Shown: positions 53,834 through 63,431, counted from the stretch's first letter. The stretch is 64,000 nucleotides of DNA from Kineococcus sp. NBC_00420 (GCF_036021035.1 NZ_CP107930.1:2232001-2296000); one strand, 5' to 3'. Notes: generated by a model from the letters alone, not told the origin. Numbers and translations: made by a program.

Positions 53834-54652
53834 GTGGCCGTCGGAGTGTCCACCTACGCGTACAGCCACCGCTGGAACCCGACTGCACCGCAGCCGATCT
53901 CCCTCGTCGAGATGCTGCACGAGATCGCCGACCTCGGCGGGCAGGTGTTCCAGGTCTGCGACCACCCCGACCTCGAGGCCCTCACCCCCGAGCTCGCGGC
54001 CACGCTGCGCACGGCCGCCGCGGAACGCGGCCTGATCCTCGAGACGGGCACCCGCGGCACCGGGGTCGAGCACCTGCGCACGCACCTCGCGCACGCCCTC
54101 GCCCTGGGGGTGCGGACGGTCCGCACGATGGTCTACTCCGAGCACGGCGGAGTGAGCGACCGACCCACCGCCGGCGAGAGCGTGGACCGCCTGCGCGAGG
54201 TCGTCCCGGAGTACGCGGCCGCCGGCGTCACGCTGGGCCTGGAGACCTACGAGCAGATCCCGACCACCGACCTGCTCGCGATCGTCGACGAGGTCGACTC
54301 CCCGCACCTGGGCATCGTGCTCGACCCGGCCAACTGCGTCGCCAACCTCGAGCACCCCCGCGACGTCGTGCGCCGACTCGCCCCCCGCGTGGTCAACATC
54401 CACGTGAAGGACTTCACGTTCACGCGTCGTGACGGGTGGGCGGGCTTCACCCTGGCCAGCTGCCCCCTCGGCGAGGGACAGCTCGACTTCCGCGACCTGC
54501 TCGCCGTCGTCCAGCCCGACCCGGCCACGGTCCACCAGGTCCTCGAGCACTGGCTGGTGCCCCAGGGTGACGCCGCGACGACGCGTGCGGTCGAGGCCGA
54601 CTGGACCGTCCGATCGCTGGCGACCCTGGCGAGCTACCAGACGGGCAACTGA
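53834..54652 (+). CDS. TIM-barrel sugar enzyme, 3-oxo-isoapionate decarboxylase (OiaC)-like
   Basis: The 272-residue protein is a xylose-isomerase-like barrel: [66 protein letters not shown] and [11 protein letters not shown] provide Glu, Asp and His metal ligands. The ETGTRG and CLD/VLDPAN segments recall OiaC enzymes of D-apionate degradation, which decarboxylate 3-oxo-isoapionate to L-erythrulose. The ApnO-like gene in the same island supports this, but other sugar isomerases share the fold. GTG 53834 has AAGGAGG just upstream. Confidence 0.7.
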   Translation: MAVGVSTYAYSHRWNPTAPQPISLVEMLHEIADLGGQVFQVCDHPDLEALTPELAATLRTAAAERGLILETGTRGTGVEHLRTHLAHALALGVRTVRTMVYSEHGGVSDRPTAGESVDRLREVVPEYAAAGVTLGLETYEQIPTTDLLAIVDEVDSPHLGIVLDPANCVANLEHPRDVVRRLAPRVVNIHVKDFTFTRRDGWAGFTLASCPLGEGQLDFRDLLAVVQPDPATVHQVLEHWLVPQGDAATTRAVEADWTVRSLATLASYQTGN

Positions 54653-54658
54653 GGCGCA

Positions 54659-54694
54659 CAACCGGTTGACCAATCTGCACGACGGTGCGACAGT
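54659..54694 (+). promoter_or_regulatory. promoter of MFS-ApnO unit with 17-base operator, copy 2
   Basis: CAACCGGTTGACCAATC (54659-54675) is identical to the copy at 53782-53798. Its TTGACC (54666-54671) is a near-consensus -35, and GACAGT (54689-54694) follows at exactly 17 bases as -10. A repressor on the element would cover the -35. Confidence 0.65.
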
Positions 54695-54777
54695 CTCCTG
54701 GAGCCGACCGGTCCGACCACGACGGCGACCACGACGGCGACCACGACCACCACCCGTGCAAGGGAGCACGCCTTCCC

Positions 54778-56121
54778 ATGGACACCAGCACCTCCCCCAC
54801 CGCCGGTAGCACCGCGCTGCGCAAGGCCGCGGTCCGGCTCATCCCCTTCGTCGCGGTGATGTTCTTCATCAACTACCTCGACCGGACGGCCATCGGTTTC
54901 GCCGAGCCCAACGGCATGGGCGACGACCTCGGCCTCACCGCGGCCCAGTTCGGGTTCGCGTCGGGGATCTTCTTCCTCGGGTACATCTTCCTCGAGGTCC
55001 CCAGCAACCTGGCCCTGCACCGCTTCGGCGCCCGCAAGTGGCTGGCCCGCATCATGATCACCTGGGGCATCGTCGCGACGCTGTTCACCTGGGTGCAGAA
55101 CACCGAACAGCTCTACGCCCTGCGGTTCCTCCTCGGCGTCACCGAGGCAGGGTTCTTCCCCGGCGCCATCCTGTTCCTCACCCTGTGGTTCCCGCGCGAG
55201 TACCGCCGCAAGGCGCTCGCCGGTTTCTACCTGGCGCAGCCGCTGACCACGGTCATCGGCGCCCCGCTCGCGGGTCTGCTCATGCAGCAGGGTCACGGCG
55301 TCCTCGGCCTCGAGGGCTGGCGCTTCATGTTCCTCTGCGTCGGCATCCCGGCGATCGTCATGGGGATCGCGTGCTGGTTCTACCTCACCGACAAGCCCGA
55401 GGACGCGAAGTGGCTGAGCGCCACCGAGCGCACCTGGCTGCGCCGTGAACTCGACGCCGAGCAGACCGAGAGCGAGAACCGCGGGCACGTCCCCGCGCGC
55501 CGCATCCTCAGGGAGGGTCGCGTCTGGGCGCTGGCCCTGGCCTACTTCGGTCTCATCTACGGCCTGTACTCGCTGGCGTTCTTCCTGCCCACGATCATCT
55601 CCGGGTTCCAGGAGCGCTTCGGCACGACGTTCTCGGTCTTCGAGAAGGGGCTCGTCAACGCGGTGCCCTACGTCCCCGCGGCGATCGCCCTGTTCCTGTG
55701 GTCGCGCCACATCGCGAAGCACGGTTTCAAGAGCTGGCACATCGCGCTGCCGACCCTGGTCGCCGGTCTGAGCGTCCCGGTCGCGCTGTACATGAACTCG
55801 CCGTACCTGACGATCCTCGTCATCGCCGTCACGGCCTGCGGGATCTTCATGGCGCTGCCGAACTTCTGGTCGCTGCCGCCGCAGTTCCTCACCGGTGCCG
55901 CGGCTGCCGCGGGCATCGCCTTCATCAACACCCTGGGCAACGTCGGCGGGTTCTCCGCCCCCTACGTCACCGGGTGGCTGAAGGACCTCACGGGCGACGA
56001 GAAGATCCCGCTCATGATCACCGGCGGCTTCCTCGTGCTGTCGGCCGTCATCCTCCTCGTCATGTCCCGGCGCAGCCGGGCCGCGCTCGAGGAACCCTCC
56101 CCCCAGACCACCACCGCCTGA
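54778..56121 (+). CDS. MFS transporter, ACS (organic anion) family
   Basis: The 447-residue carrier has 12 transmembrane segments and the anion:cation symporter pattern FFINYLDRTAIGFAEP in helix 1, NLALHRFGARKWLARIMITWG after helix 2 and LRFLLGVTEAGFFPG in helix 4. ACS members take up sugar acids such as hexuronates, galactarate or tartrate. ATG 54778 has AAGGGAG upstream. The ApnO-like gene follows by 22 bases, so the carrier probably imports its acid-sugar substrate. Confidence 0.87.
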   Translation: MDTSTSPTAGSTALRKAAVRLIPFVAVMFFINYLDRTAIGFAEPNGMGDDLGLTAAQFGFASGIFFLGYIFLEVPSNLALHRFGARKWLARIMITWGIVATLFTWVQNTEQLYALRFLLGVTEAGFFPGAILFLTLWFPREYRRKALAGFYLAQPLTTVIGAPLAGLLMQQGHGVLGLEGWRFMFLCVGIPAIVMGIACWFYLTDKPEDAKWLSATERTWLRRELDAEQTESENRGHVPARRILREGRVWALALAYFGLIYGLYSLAFFLPTIISGFQERFGTTFSVFEKGLVNAVPYVPAAIALFLWSRHIAKHGFKSWHIALPTLVAGLSVPVALYMNSPYLTILVIAVTACGIFMALPNFWSLPPQFLTGAAAAAGIAFINTLGNVGGFSAPYVTGWLKDLTGDEKIPLMITGGFLVLSAVILLVMSRRSRAALEEPSPQTTTA

Positions 56122-56143
56122 GAAACCCCGAGGAGTCGAACAC

Positions 56144-57026
56144 CATGACCGCAACGACCGAAGCCCCCGCCGTCACCCCGTCCGTCGTCATCGCCGTCGT
56201 CGGCGCGGGCGGCAAGATGGGAATGCGGGTCTCCCGCAACCTCATGAAGTCCGCACACACCCTGCGCTACGCCGAGAACTCCCCGGCCGGCAAGGAACGC
56301 ATGGCCGCCGAGGGCCGCACCGCCGTCTCCACCGAGGAGGCCGTCGACGGCGCCGACGTCGTCATCCTCGCCGTCCCCGACACCGTCCTCGGCGTCGTCT
56401 CGACGTCCGTCGTCCCGGCCATGAAGGCGGGTTCGATCCTGCTGACCCTCGACCCGGCCGCCGCCTACGCGAACCTCCTCGCCCAGCGCGAGGACGTCCT
56501 GCAGGCCGTCGCGCACCCCTGCCACCCGTCGGTGTTCCTCGAGCGCACCCGGCCCGAGGAGTACGCCGACAACTTCGGCGGGGAAGGCGCGCTGCAGAAC
56601 GTCGTCGCCGCGTTCGAGAGCGACGACCTCGGCAAGCGCGACATCGCCGAGGACGTCATCCGGATCATGTACGGCCCCGTCGACACCGTGCACTGGGTCA
56701 CCGTGAAGCAGCTCGCCGTCCTCGAACCGACCCTGGTCGAGACCATCGCCTGCATGATCGGCGCCCTGCTCAAGGAAGCCCTGCACGAGACCGTCCACAC
56801 CGTGGGCGTCCCCGAGGAGGCCGCCAAGGCGATGCTCTTCGGTCACGTGCAGATCGCGCTGACCAACAGCCTCCGCGGGTCGAACCCGTTCTCCGACGCG
56901 TGCCTCATCGCCATGGACTACGGCCGCGAGTCGATCGTCAAGGACGACTGGAAGAAGATCTTCCGCGACGAGGAACTCGACAGCGTCATCACGAAGATGC
57001 TGAAGCTGGACAAGATCGAGCGCTGA
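56144..57026 (+). CDS. D-apionate oxidoisomerase (ApnO)-like dehydrogenase
   Basis: The 293-residue protein has an NAD motif GAGGKMG (20-26), VVILAVPDTVLG, the distinctive HPCHPSVF (His124, Cys126, His127), a FGG segment and a phosphogluconate-dehydrogenase-like helical C-terminal domain. This is the pattern I recall for ApnO, which oxidises and rearranges D-apionate to 3-oxo-isoapionate. Together with the OiaC-like and acid-sugar-carrier genes this suggests apionate or a similar branched acid as substrate. A related paralogue with another substrate cannot be excluded. Confidence 0.72.
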
Positions 57027-57058
57027 CCTCGGTCGGTCCTCCGGGACGGGTAGCGCTC
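57018..57058. terminator. possible shared terminator between convergent genes
   Basis: GAGCGCT (57018-57024) and AGCGCTC (57052-57058) flank a 27-base interior that can partly pair, spanning the stop codons of the ApnO-like gene and the convergent PfkB kinase. It could end both transcripts, though the large interior makes it weaker than the other hairpins. Confidence 0.35.
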
Positions 57059-58064
57059 AGGACGGTGCGACTGCCGCCCGGGCGGCCCAGTCGAGAACCG
57101 TGGTCCAGTCACCTGCCGGTCGTCGCGACGTGAGGAACTCCGCGACGTCCGCAGGGCGCGGAGCACTGGCGGAACCCCCGAGCGAGCGGACCGAGAGGGT
57201 CGCGACGAGGCCGGCGAACGCGACGCGGGTCCGCAGGTCCCAGCCGAGGACGGAACCGGTCATCAGCCCGGCGGTGAACACGTCACCGGCCCCCGTGGGG
57301 TCGACGGCCCGGACGGGCACGGCGGGCACGTGGACCCAGGACTCGACACCCGCGGAGCCGGCGTCCACGGCGGTGACACCGTCCGCGCCCCGGGTGATGA
57401 CGACCGAGCGGACGTGGCGGGTGAGCACCTTCGCGGCCGCTTCGACGGAGTCGGTGCGGGTGTAGCTGAGCGCCTCGACCTCGTTGAGGACGAAGACGTC
57501 CACCTCGGCCGAGCGGTGCAGGACCTCCTCGGACCAGCAGCCTGAACCGTCCCAGCCGACGCCGCCGAAGACCGTCGTCCCGGCCCGGCGGAGTTCCGCG
57601 ATCCAGCCGGGGACGCCGGAGGCGATCCCGGCGTGGGCGGCCTTCACCGCGGGCAGCGGCCCGGGCCACTCCTGCGGCACCCTGGCGCCGTCCTCGAGGT
57701 AGGTGATGAAACCCCGGTCGTGCTCGTCGGTCACGGCGACGGTGACCGGGGTCTGGAGGCCGGACGTGCGCTGCAGCCACCGCAGGTCGAGTCCGGGTTC
57801 GCGCGCCAGGAGGTCGTGGACGCGCTGACCCAGGACGTCGGTCCCCAGCACGGCGAGGATCCCGGTGCGCATCCCGAGCCGCGCGGTCGCGACCGCGCGG
57901 TTCGCGGTACCACCGGCCACCAGCGCGAACCCGTCGGCGAAGACCTCCTCGCCCGGTCCGGGGAGCGCTGTTCCCGAGAGGACCAGGTCGCAGAAGACGG
58001 TGCCGCCGAACACGACGTCGGCCTCGACGGACGGTCCGGGCGACGCGGGGACGGCGGTGGGCAC
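57057..58064 (-). CDS. PfkB-family carbohydrate kinase
   Basis: The 335-residue ribokinase-like enzyme has GGTVFCDLVLSG and AGGTANRAVATARLG near the N-terminus and the catalytic DPTGAGDVFTAGLMTG near residue 263, whose Asp is the base. Substrates of this subfamily include ribose, fructose, KDG and nucleosides. GTG 58064 has GAGGAG upstream. It is divergent from the DeoR regulator. Confidence 0.87.
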   Translation of the reverse strand: MPTAVPASPGPSVEADVVFGGTVFCDLVLSGTALPGPGEEVFADGFALVAGGTANRAVATARLGMRTGILAVLGTDVLGQRVHDLLAREPGLDLRWLQRTSGLQTPVTVAVTDEHDRGFITYLEDGARVPQEWPGPLPAVKAAHAGIASGVPGWIAELRRAGTTVFGGVGWDGSGCWSEEVLHRSAEVDVFVLNEVEALSYTRTDSVEAAAKVLTRHVRSVVITRGADGVTAVDAGSAGVESWVHVPAVPVRAVDPTGAGDVFTAGLMTGSVLGWDLRTRVAFAGLVATLSVRSLGGSASAPRPADVAEFLTSRRPAGDWTTVLDWAARAAVAPS

Positions 58065-58228
58065 GGGTGCTCCTCAGCGTGCGGGGGCGAGGGCGATCCG
58101 CCGATCGTACGAGCAGGACGCGCAGAGTCAGGGACGAGACGTTGCCGACCTTCCGGCCGTGACCTGACGATCTCGGCGTTCTCTGCACGAGTCTGGTCAA
58201 GTTCGCGCGAACGTCCTACCGTGATGCG

Positions 58229-59068
58229 GTGATCTCCGCTGAGCGGCGCCGACGCATCCTCTACGCGGTGGACCACGAGGGCGCGACGAGCGTGCGTGAC
58301 CTCGCCGAGCGGATGGAGGTGAGCGAGTCGACGATCCGCCGCGACCTGCAGGTGCTCGACGAGGACGGCGAACTGGTCCGCACCTACGGTGGCGCCATCG
58401 CCCTCGAGGACCGGACCGCGGGCGAGGCTCTGCGGGCGGAGGTCCTGCGACCCCAGCCGGCGACCGGCGCCGCGTCCTTCGAGGGGGGCAGCGAGAACCG
58501 CGAACGCCCCCTCGACCTCGTCGCCACGACCGACCGCCCACTGGAGGAACGCGTCGCCGCCGCGGCCGCGGCCTCCATCGACGACGGCGACGTCGTCATC
58601 CTCGACGTCGGGACGACGACCCCGCTGGTGGCCGAACTCCTCCGGGGGCGCGACCTCACCGTCATCACCTCCAACCTCGCCGTCTTCGACGTCCTGCGCG
58701 ACGACGACGCCGTCCGGCTCGTGCTGCTCGGCGGCGTCGTGCGGCGCAACCACCAGAGCCTCGTCGGCTCGGTGACCCGCCAGGTGCTGAGTCACCTCAA
58801 CGCGGACACCGTCCTCCTGAGTTGCACCGGAGTGCGCAACAACGGTCGCGTGGTGGACGACATGGCGGTCGAGGAACCCGTCAAACGCGCCATGATCGAG
58901 GCCGCCGAAAAGGTCGTCCTCCTGGCCACCGAGACCAAGTTCCCGGGCACCGGCTCCCTGCGGCTGTGCTCCGTCAGCGAGGTCGACGTCCTCATCACGA
59001 CCGAGGGCGCCGACCCCGCCCCCCTCCAACTCTGCCGCGATGCCGGCGGAAAGGTGATCATCACGTGA
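58229..59068 (+). CDS. DeoR-family transcriptional regulator
   Basis: The 279-residue protein has an N-terminal DeoR winged helix (RRRRILYAVDHEGATSVRDLAERMEVSESTIRRDLQVLDEDG) and a sugar-phosphate-sensing domain with VVILDVGTTTPLVAELL, ITSNLAVFDVL, LLGGVVRRNHQSLVG and VVLLATETKFPG. A Gln/Arg-rich insert of about 35 residues lies after the helix-turn-helix. GTG 58229 lies 6 bases after TACCGT. It overlaps the GH4 gene, which it probably regulates together with the divergent kinase. Confidence 0.87.
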   Translation: MISAERRRRILYAVDHEGATSVRDLAERMEVSESTIRRDLQVLDEDGELVRTYGGAIALEDRTAGEALRAEVLRPQPATGAASFEGGSENRERPLDLVATTDRPLEERVAAAAAASIDDGDVVILDVGTTTPLVAELLRGRDLTVITSNLAVFDVLRDDDAVRLVLLGGVVRRNHQSLVGSVTRQVLSHLNADTVLLSCTGVRNNGRVVDDMAVEEPVKRAMIEAAEKVVLLATETKFPGTGSLRLCSVSEVDVLITTEGADPAPLQLCRDAGGKVIIT

Positions 59069-60426
59069 AGCTCTGCATCCTCGGCGGCGGCGGGTTCCGA
59101 ACCCCCTACGTCTACCAGGCCCTCCTGCGCGACCAGGGAACCCCGCGGGTGGAGGAGGTGGCCCTGTACGACACCGACCAGGACCGCCTCGACGGCATGG
59201 TCCTCGTCCTGTCCCAGTTCGCCCGGGAGTTCCCCGACGCGCCCCGGCTGGTGCCGACGACCTCCCTGGACCAGGCGCTGGCGGTGAGCGACTTCATCTT
59301 CGCCGCAGTGCGTGTGGGCGGTCTCGCCGCCCGTTGCTGCGACGAGCGGGTCGCGTTGGACCTGAACGTCATCGGTCAGGAGACGACCGGTCCGGGCGGG
59401 TTGGCCTACGCCCTGCGGACCGTCCCGTTCATGGTCGACATCGCGCACAAGGTCCGCGAACTGGCTCCGAACGCCTACTTCCTGAACTTCACCAACCCGG
59501 CCGGGATCATCACGGAGGCCATGCAGGGCGTCCTGGGTGACCGGGTCCTCGGGATCTGCGACACCCCGTCGGGTCTGGGACGTCGCGTGGCGGGTGTCCT
59601 CGGCCTGGACCACCGCCGCGTCCAGATGGACTACGTCGGCCTGAACCACCTCGGGTGGATGCGCCGGGTCCTGTACGACGGGGTGGACGTGCTCCCGACC
59701 CTGCTCGCCGACGACGAGAAGCTCTCGGTCCTCGAGGAGGGCATCGTCTTCGGGCCGGAGTGGCTGCGCACCATGGGCCTCATCCCGAACGAGTACCTCT
59801 ACTACTACTACTTCACCCGTGACGCGGTGCGGGCGATCGTCGACTCGGGCACGACCCGCGGGGAGTTCCTGCTCGAGACCCAGGACAGCTTCTACCGCGA
59901 GGTCCGGTCCAAGGGCGCCGACGCCGCGGCGTTCTGGCGCGAGACGGTGACCGCGCGCAGCGCGAGCTACATGGCCGAGGCCAAGGGCGGCGAGCAGGGG
60001 AAACCCGTGCACACCGACCAGGTCGAGACCGACCCCTCGCACCAGGGCTACGCGGGCGTCGCGCTGGGCGTGATGGCCGCCATCACCCGCAACGAGCGCG
60101 CGACGATGATCCTCAACGTCCGCAACCGGGGAACCATCGCCGGGATGCCCGACGACGCGGTCGTCGAGGTCCCGACCACGGTCGACGCCAACGGGGTCCA
60201 CCCGCTGACCACGTCCGCCCCCTCCCTGCACCAGTTGGGCCTCATGCAGCAGGTGAAGGCCGTCGAACGGCACACCATCGCGGCCGCCCTGACCGGCGAC
60301 CGGAACGAGGCGCTGCAGGCGTTCGCCCTGCACCCGCTCGTGGACTCGGTGACGGTCGGGCGCAAGCTCCTCGACGGCTACGTCGACCGCATCCCCGAGG
60401 TGGCCGCGGTGCTCGGGGCGCACTGA
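59065..60426 (+). CDS. glycoside hydrolase family 4, 6-phospho-glycosidase
   Basis: The 453-residue enzyme begins with the GH4 NAD motif CILGGGGFRTPYVYQALL and has NFTNPAGI, GICDTPSGLGRRV with metal ligand Cys165, and GLNHLGW with metal ligand His195. GH4 uses NAD and Mn for a redox-elimination mechanism on phosphorylated glycosides. The CDTP motif does not settle alpha versus beta specificity. Its GTG overlaps the DeoR stop (GTGA). Confidence 0.87.
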   Translation: MKLCILGGGGFRTPYVYQALLRDQGTPRVEEVALYDTDQDRLDGMVLVLSQFAREFPDAPRLVPTTSLDQALAVSDFIFAAVRVGGLAARCCDERVALDLNVIGQETTGPGGLAYALRTVPFMVDIAHKVRELAPNAYFLNFTNPAGIITEAMQGVLGDRVLGICDTPSGLGRRVAGVLGLDHRRVQMDYVGLNHLGWMRRVLYDGVDVLPTLLADDEKLSVLEEGIVFGPEWLRTMGLIPNEYLYYYYFTRDAVRAIVDSGTTRGEFLLETQDSFYREVRSKGADAAAFWRETVTARSASYMAEAKGGEQGKPVHTDQVETDPSHQGYAGVALGVMAAITRNERATMILNVRNRGTIAGMPDDAVVEVPTTVDANGVHPLTTSAPSLHQLGLMQQVKAVERHTIAAALTGDRNEALQAFALHPLVDSVTVGRKLLDGYVDRIPEVAAVLGAH

Positions 60427-60430
60427 CGAC

Positions 60431-60467
60431 GAGCGCGCGGGCCACCCGCCGGGGGGCCCGCGCGCTC
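60431..60467 (+). terminator. hairpin terminator after GH4 gene
   Basis: A 13-base-pair GC-rich stem (60431-60443 with 60455-60467) with an 11-base loop begins 5 bases past the stop codon. Confidence 0.75.
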
Positions 60468-60489
60468 TGCCGACGGGATGCCGGTCGGG

Positions 60490-60508
60490 TATGGTCAGGC
60501 TGTCCTCA
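60490..60508 (+). promoter_or_regulatory. DtxR/IdeR-like iron box over a -10 element
   Basis: TATGGTCAGGCTGTCCTCA matches 13 of 19 positions of the IdeR/DtxR consensus TTAGGTTAGGCTAACCTAA, including the central AGGCT core and flanking CCT. TATGGT (60490-60495) is also the best -10 for the following gene. Iron-loaded repressor bound here would block transcription. Confidence 0.6.
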
Positions 60509-60547
60509 GTCGCATCCGCTGGGGTGGTCCCCCCGATCGGAGCCTCC

Positions 60548-61543
60548 GTGCCGTCGCTGTCCCGCCGCACCCTGCTCGCCGGCACGTCCGTCGCGGGTCT
60601 CACCGCCCTCGCCGCCTGCGGCTCGTCCGACGACGCGGGCGCCTCCGCGAGCAGCTCCGGGACGGCGTCCTCGACCACCTCGATCGACACCCTCTTCGGC
60701 GCCGTGGAGGTCCCCGCGAACCCGAAGAACGTCGTCGCGCTCGGCTGGGGAGACATGGAGACCGTGCTGGCCCTGGGGGGTCAGGTCGTCGGCACCTCCG
60801 ACTGGCTGGCCTTCGGGGGCGACGGCGTCGGCCCCTGGGCGAGCGACCTGGTGAAGCAGACCCCCGAGGTGCTGGGCACCACCGAACTCAGCTACGAGGC
60901 CGTCGCCGCGCTGACCCCCGACGTCATCCTCAACACCCGGCAGAGCAACGCCCAGGCCCAGCAGGACGAGCTGAAGCAGATCGCCCCCACGGTCGGTCCG
61001 CCGCCCGGCCAGAAGGTCACGTACGGCACTTCCTGGCAGGACCAGGTGGAACTCGTCTCCGCCGCCCTCGGCACGAGCGACGCGGGCGCGAAGCTGATCG
61101 CCGACCTCGAGGCGAAGTTCAAGGACGTCGCGGCGGCGAACCCCGGGTTCGCGGGCAAGACCGTCTCCGTCGCCGCGTTCTTCTCCGGTGCCTTCGGCGC
61201 CTACGTCACCGGCGACAGTCGCGTCGACTTCATGACCGAACTCGGTTTCACCCAGAGCCCGACGGTGCAGGCGCTCTCCACCGACGCCAGCTTCTACGTG
61301 TCGCTCTCCGACGAGCAGCTCGACCAGCTCGAGGCCGACCTCGTGGTCGTGTTCCCCATCGGCGCCACGACGGCGGAGATCACCGCGAACCCGGGGATCC
61401 AGAACCTGCAGGCCACCCGGGACGGGCGCATCGTGGTGTTCGACGACACCACCCAGGCCAACGCGTTCTCCAGCGGGACCACCCTGGGCCTCGGCTACGC
61501 CCTCGACCACGCGGTGCCGCTGTTCGCGCAGGCCATCGCCTGA
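60548..61543 (+). CDS. iron-siderophore ABC transporter substrate-binding lipoprotein
   Basis: The 331-residue protein has an Arg-Arg lipoprotein signal (SRRTLLAGTSVAGLTALAAC, lipidated Cys24) and a FepB/FhuD-type helical-backbone binding fold: FGAVEVPANPKNVVALG, LSYEAVAALTPDVILNTR, DLVVVFPIGATTAEI. It would capture ferric siderophore outside the membrane. GTG 60548 has GGAG at close spacing and gives the signal peptide. No permease or ATPase gene lies nearby. The iron box upstream fits its role. Confidence 0.87.
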   Translation: MPSLSRRTLLAGTSVAGLTALAACGSSDDAGASASSSGTASSTTSIDTLFGAVEVPANPKNVVALGWGDMETVLALGGQVVGTSDWLAFGGDGVGPWASDLVKQTPEVLGTTELSYEAVAALTPDVILNTRQSNAQAQQDELKQIAPTVGPPPGQKVTYGTSWQDQVELVSAALGTSDAGAKLIADLEAKFKDVAAANPGFAGKTVSVAAFFSGAFGAYVTGDSRVDFMTELGFTQSPTVQALSTDASFYVSLSDEQLDQLEADLVVVFPIGATTAEITANPGIQNLQATRDGRIVVFDDTTQANAFSSGTTLGLGYALDHAVPLFAQAIA

Positions 61544-61584
61544 CGTCCACCCCCACCCGGATCTCCGACGCGCTGCCGCTCACG

Positions 61585-62361
61585 TCAGCGCAGGATCGCG
61601 TCCTCGAACGCTGACCGGTTCGCCCGCACGTGGGCGTCGTCCCGGACGTAGAGCCGGTCGTGGCCGTCGGCGACGTGGGACGCGAACGCGGCGCTGCCCG
61701 CGGCGGCCTGCTCGTGCATGTACCGCACGAGCAGGTCGAGGTGTTCGAGCACGGCGTCGACGACGCCGGCCCGGTCCGCCGCCGTCGCCCCGTAGGCGTC
61801 GCAGAACTCCGCCAGCCGGGTGGCCTGTTCCGCGGTGCCGGGTCGGACGCCGTCGTGGCCGGGGTCCGAGAGCGGCACCCAGCGGTAGACGGCGACACCG
61901 AGGTCGGTGCGGCGTGGACCCGGTCGTGCGGTGTCGAAGTCGATCAGCCCCGTGACGCGTTCCCCCTGCAGCACGCAGTTGTGCGGGGCGAAGTCGCCGT
62001 GGCAGACGACCTCGACGGGGTCCTGCGCGGGGAACAGCCACCCGTCGCGCGGGAGTTCCGCGGCGAAGACCGCCGTCGCCCGGTGGTAGTCGCGCAGGAG
62101 TTCCGCAGCGCTCAGGAGGGCCGTCCGGGAGGCCGCCTCGTCACCGACCGGGTAGTTCGGGACGGTCCCGGGCAGGAAGTCGAGGAACTCGAAACCGTCG
62201 ACGAGCCCGCGGACCCGGGGAACGGGGGCGAAGTCCTCGAGACGGCGCAACAACTCGTGGACCCTCGGGGTGTGGGGGCCGGTGGGACGACGTACGGCGT
62301 CCCCCGTGCGGACCACCTCGTTGACCCCACCACCGGTGAGCACTTCCTCGTCCGACGCCAC
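61585..62361 (-). CDS. aminoglycoside-phosphotransferase-like kinase
   Basis: The 258-residue protein has the APH motifs CHGDFAPHNCVL and GLIDFDTARPGPRRTDLGVAVYRW with the catalytic and metal Asp residues. The N-terminal ATP-binding lobe is short. Substrate unknown; this subgroup often acts on small metabolites rather than drugs. GTG 62361 has AAGGGGG upstream. It follows the lactonase-like gene in the same direction. Confidence 0.82.
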   Translation of the reverse strand: MASDEEVLTGGGVNEVVRTGDAVRRPTGPHTPRVHELLRRLEDFAPVPRVRGLVDGFEFLDFLPGTVPNYPVGDEAASRTALLSAAELLRDYHRATAVFAAELPRDGWLFPAQDPVEVVCHGDFAPHNCVLQGERVTGLIDFDTARPGPRRTDLGVAVYRWVPLSDPGHDGVRPGTAEQATRLAEFCDAYGATAADRAGVVDAVLEHLDLLVRYMHEQAAAGSAAFASHVADGHDRLYVRDDAHVRANRSAFEDAILR

Positions 62362-62420
62362 CGGAACCCCCTTTCGTTGCGCACCAGCCTGCCGCGGCGG
62401 ACGGGCGCGGTCCAGTGGGC

Positions 62421-63431
62421 TCAGAGGGGCAGCACGTACGTCGGCGAGCCGACCTCCACGACCGAACGGTCGACGACGGTCAGGTCGTCGTCCAGCGTGA
62501 GGTGCACGACGGCGTCGGAGTCCTGGGCGGCGACGTAGAGGTGGTGGCCGATCACCAGGACGTGGCGGGGGTTCGCGACCCCGATCGTCACGTCGCGCAC
62601 GGCACGGGGGACGCCGTCGACGACCTCGAACAAGGTGATGACGTCGGCGCTGCGGTTGGCGACGACGAGACCCCACGGCGCGAGCGCGATCTCCGAGGGG
62701 TACACGGGTTCGTCGCCGGAGCCGACCAGCGCGGAGGTGCGGACGGGGTCGGACAACCGGCCCTCCCGCAGCGTGAACGAGGTGACGCTCGCGTCGAGTT
62801 CACCCGCGACGTGGACCCGGCCGGCGTCGACGACGGCGTGCCGCGGCCCGGTCCCCGGCGCCAGGTCGACGACCTGCACCGGGTCGGGCGAGGCGCCGTC
62901 CGCGCCGAGGGTGTGGACCCGGACCTCGTCGGTCCCGAGGTCGAGGACGGCGAACGCGTCCGGCGCCAGCAGCCGCGTGGAGTGCGGGTGCGACGCCTCC
63001 TGGCGTTCGCGGTCCGGACCGGAACCGTTGCCGTGCAATGTCTGTCGCAGTCCGGTGACGACTCCCCCGGTCAGACCGAGGACCCCGACGCCCCCGCCGT
63101 AGTTCGCGGCGAGCACGACGTCGGGCGTCACGGTGAGGTGGCAGGGCGACGAACCCCCGCTGGACTGTTCACCGAGCAGTTCCCAGCGGCCGCCGTCGTA
63201 GCGGCGGGTGGAGACGAAACCCTCGTCGACCTCGTGGGCCGCGTGCACGAGACCGGGAGCTCCGGTCGCGAGGAAGGAGGGTGAAGCGCAGTCGGCGACG
63301 TGACCGGGACGGCCGAGCCGGCCGGAGGACGGGTCGCGCGGCACCAGCGTGATGCCCTGACCGCGGCCCCCGGTGGCGGAGGTGTAGGACCCGATGGCGA
63401 GGACCGTGGAACCGGTCGGCGATGACGTCAC
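62421..63431 (-). CDS. lactonase-family seven-bladed beta-propeller (Pgl-like)
   Basis: The 336-residue protein has the YbhE/6-phosphogluconolactonase-like propeller pattern: AIGSYTSATGGRGQGITLV, PCHLTVTPDVVLAANYGGGVGVL, HPHSTRLLAPDAFAVLDLGTDEVRVH and PRHAVVDAGRVHVAGELDASV. Members hydrolyse sugar lactones or related esters. I chose GTG 63431, 6 bases after CATGAT on this strand, over an in-frame start 18 bases upstream. No signal peptide. Confidence 0.8.
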   Translation of the reverse strand: MTSSPTGSTVLAIGSYTSATGGRGQGITLVPRDPSSGRLGRPGHVADCASPSFLATGAPGLVHAAHEVDEGFVSTRRYDGGRWELLGEQSSGGSSPCHLTVTPDVVLAANYGGGVGVLGLTGGVVTGLRQTLHGNGSGPDRERQEASHPHSTRLLAPDAFAVLDLGTDEVRVHTLGADGASPDPVQVVDLAPGTGPRHAVVDAGRVHVAGELDASVTSFTLREGRLSDPVRTSALVGSGDEPVYPSEIALAPWGLVVANRSADVITLFEVVDGVPRAVRDVTIGVANPRHVLVIGHHLYVAAQDSDAVVHLTLDDDLTVVDRSVVEVGSPTYVLPL

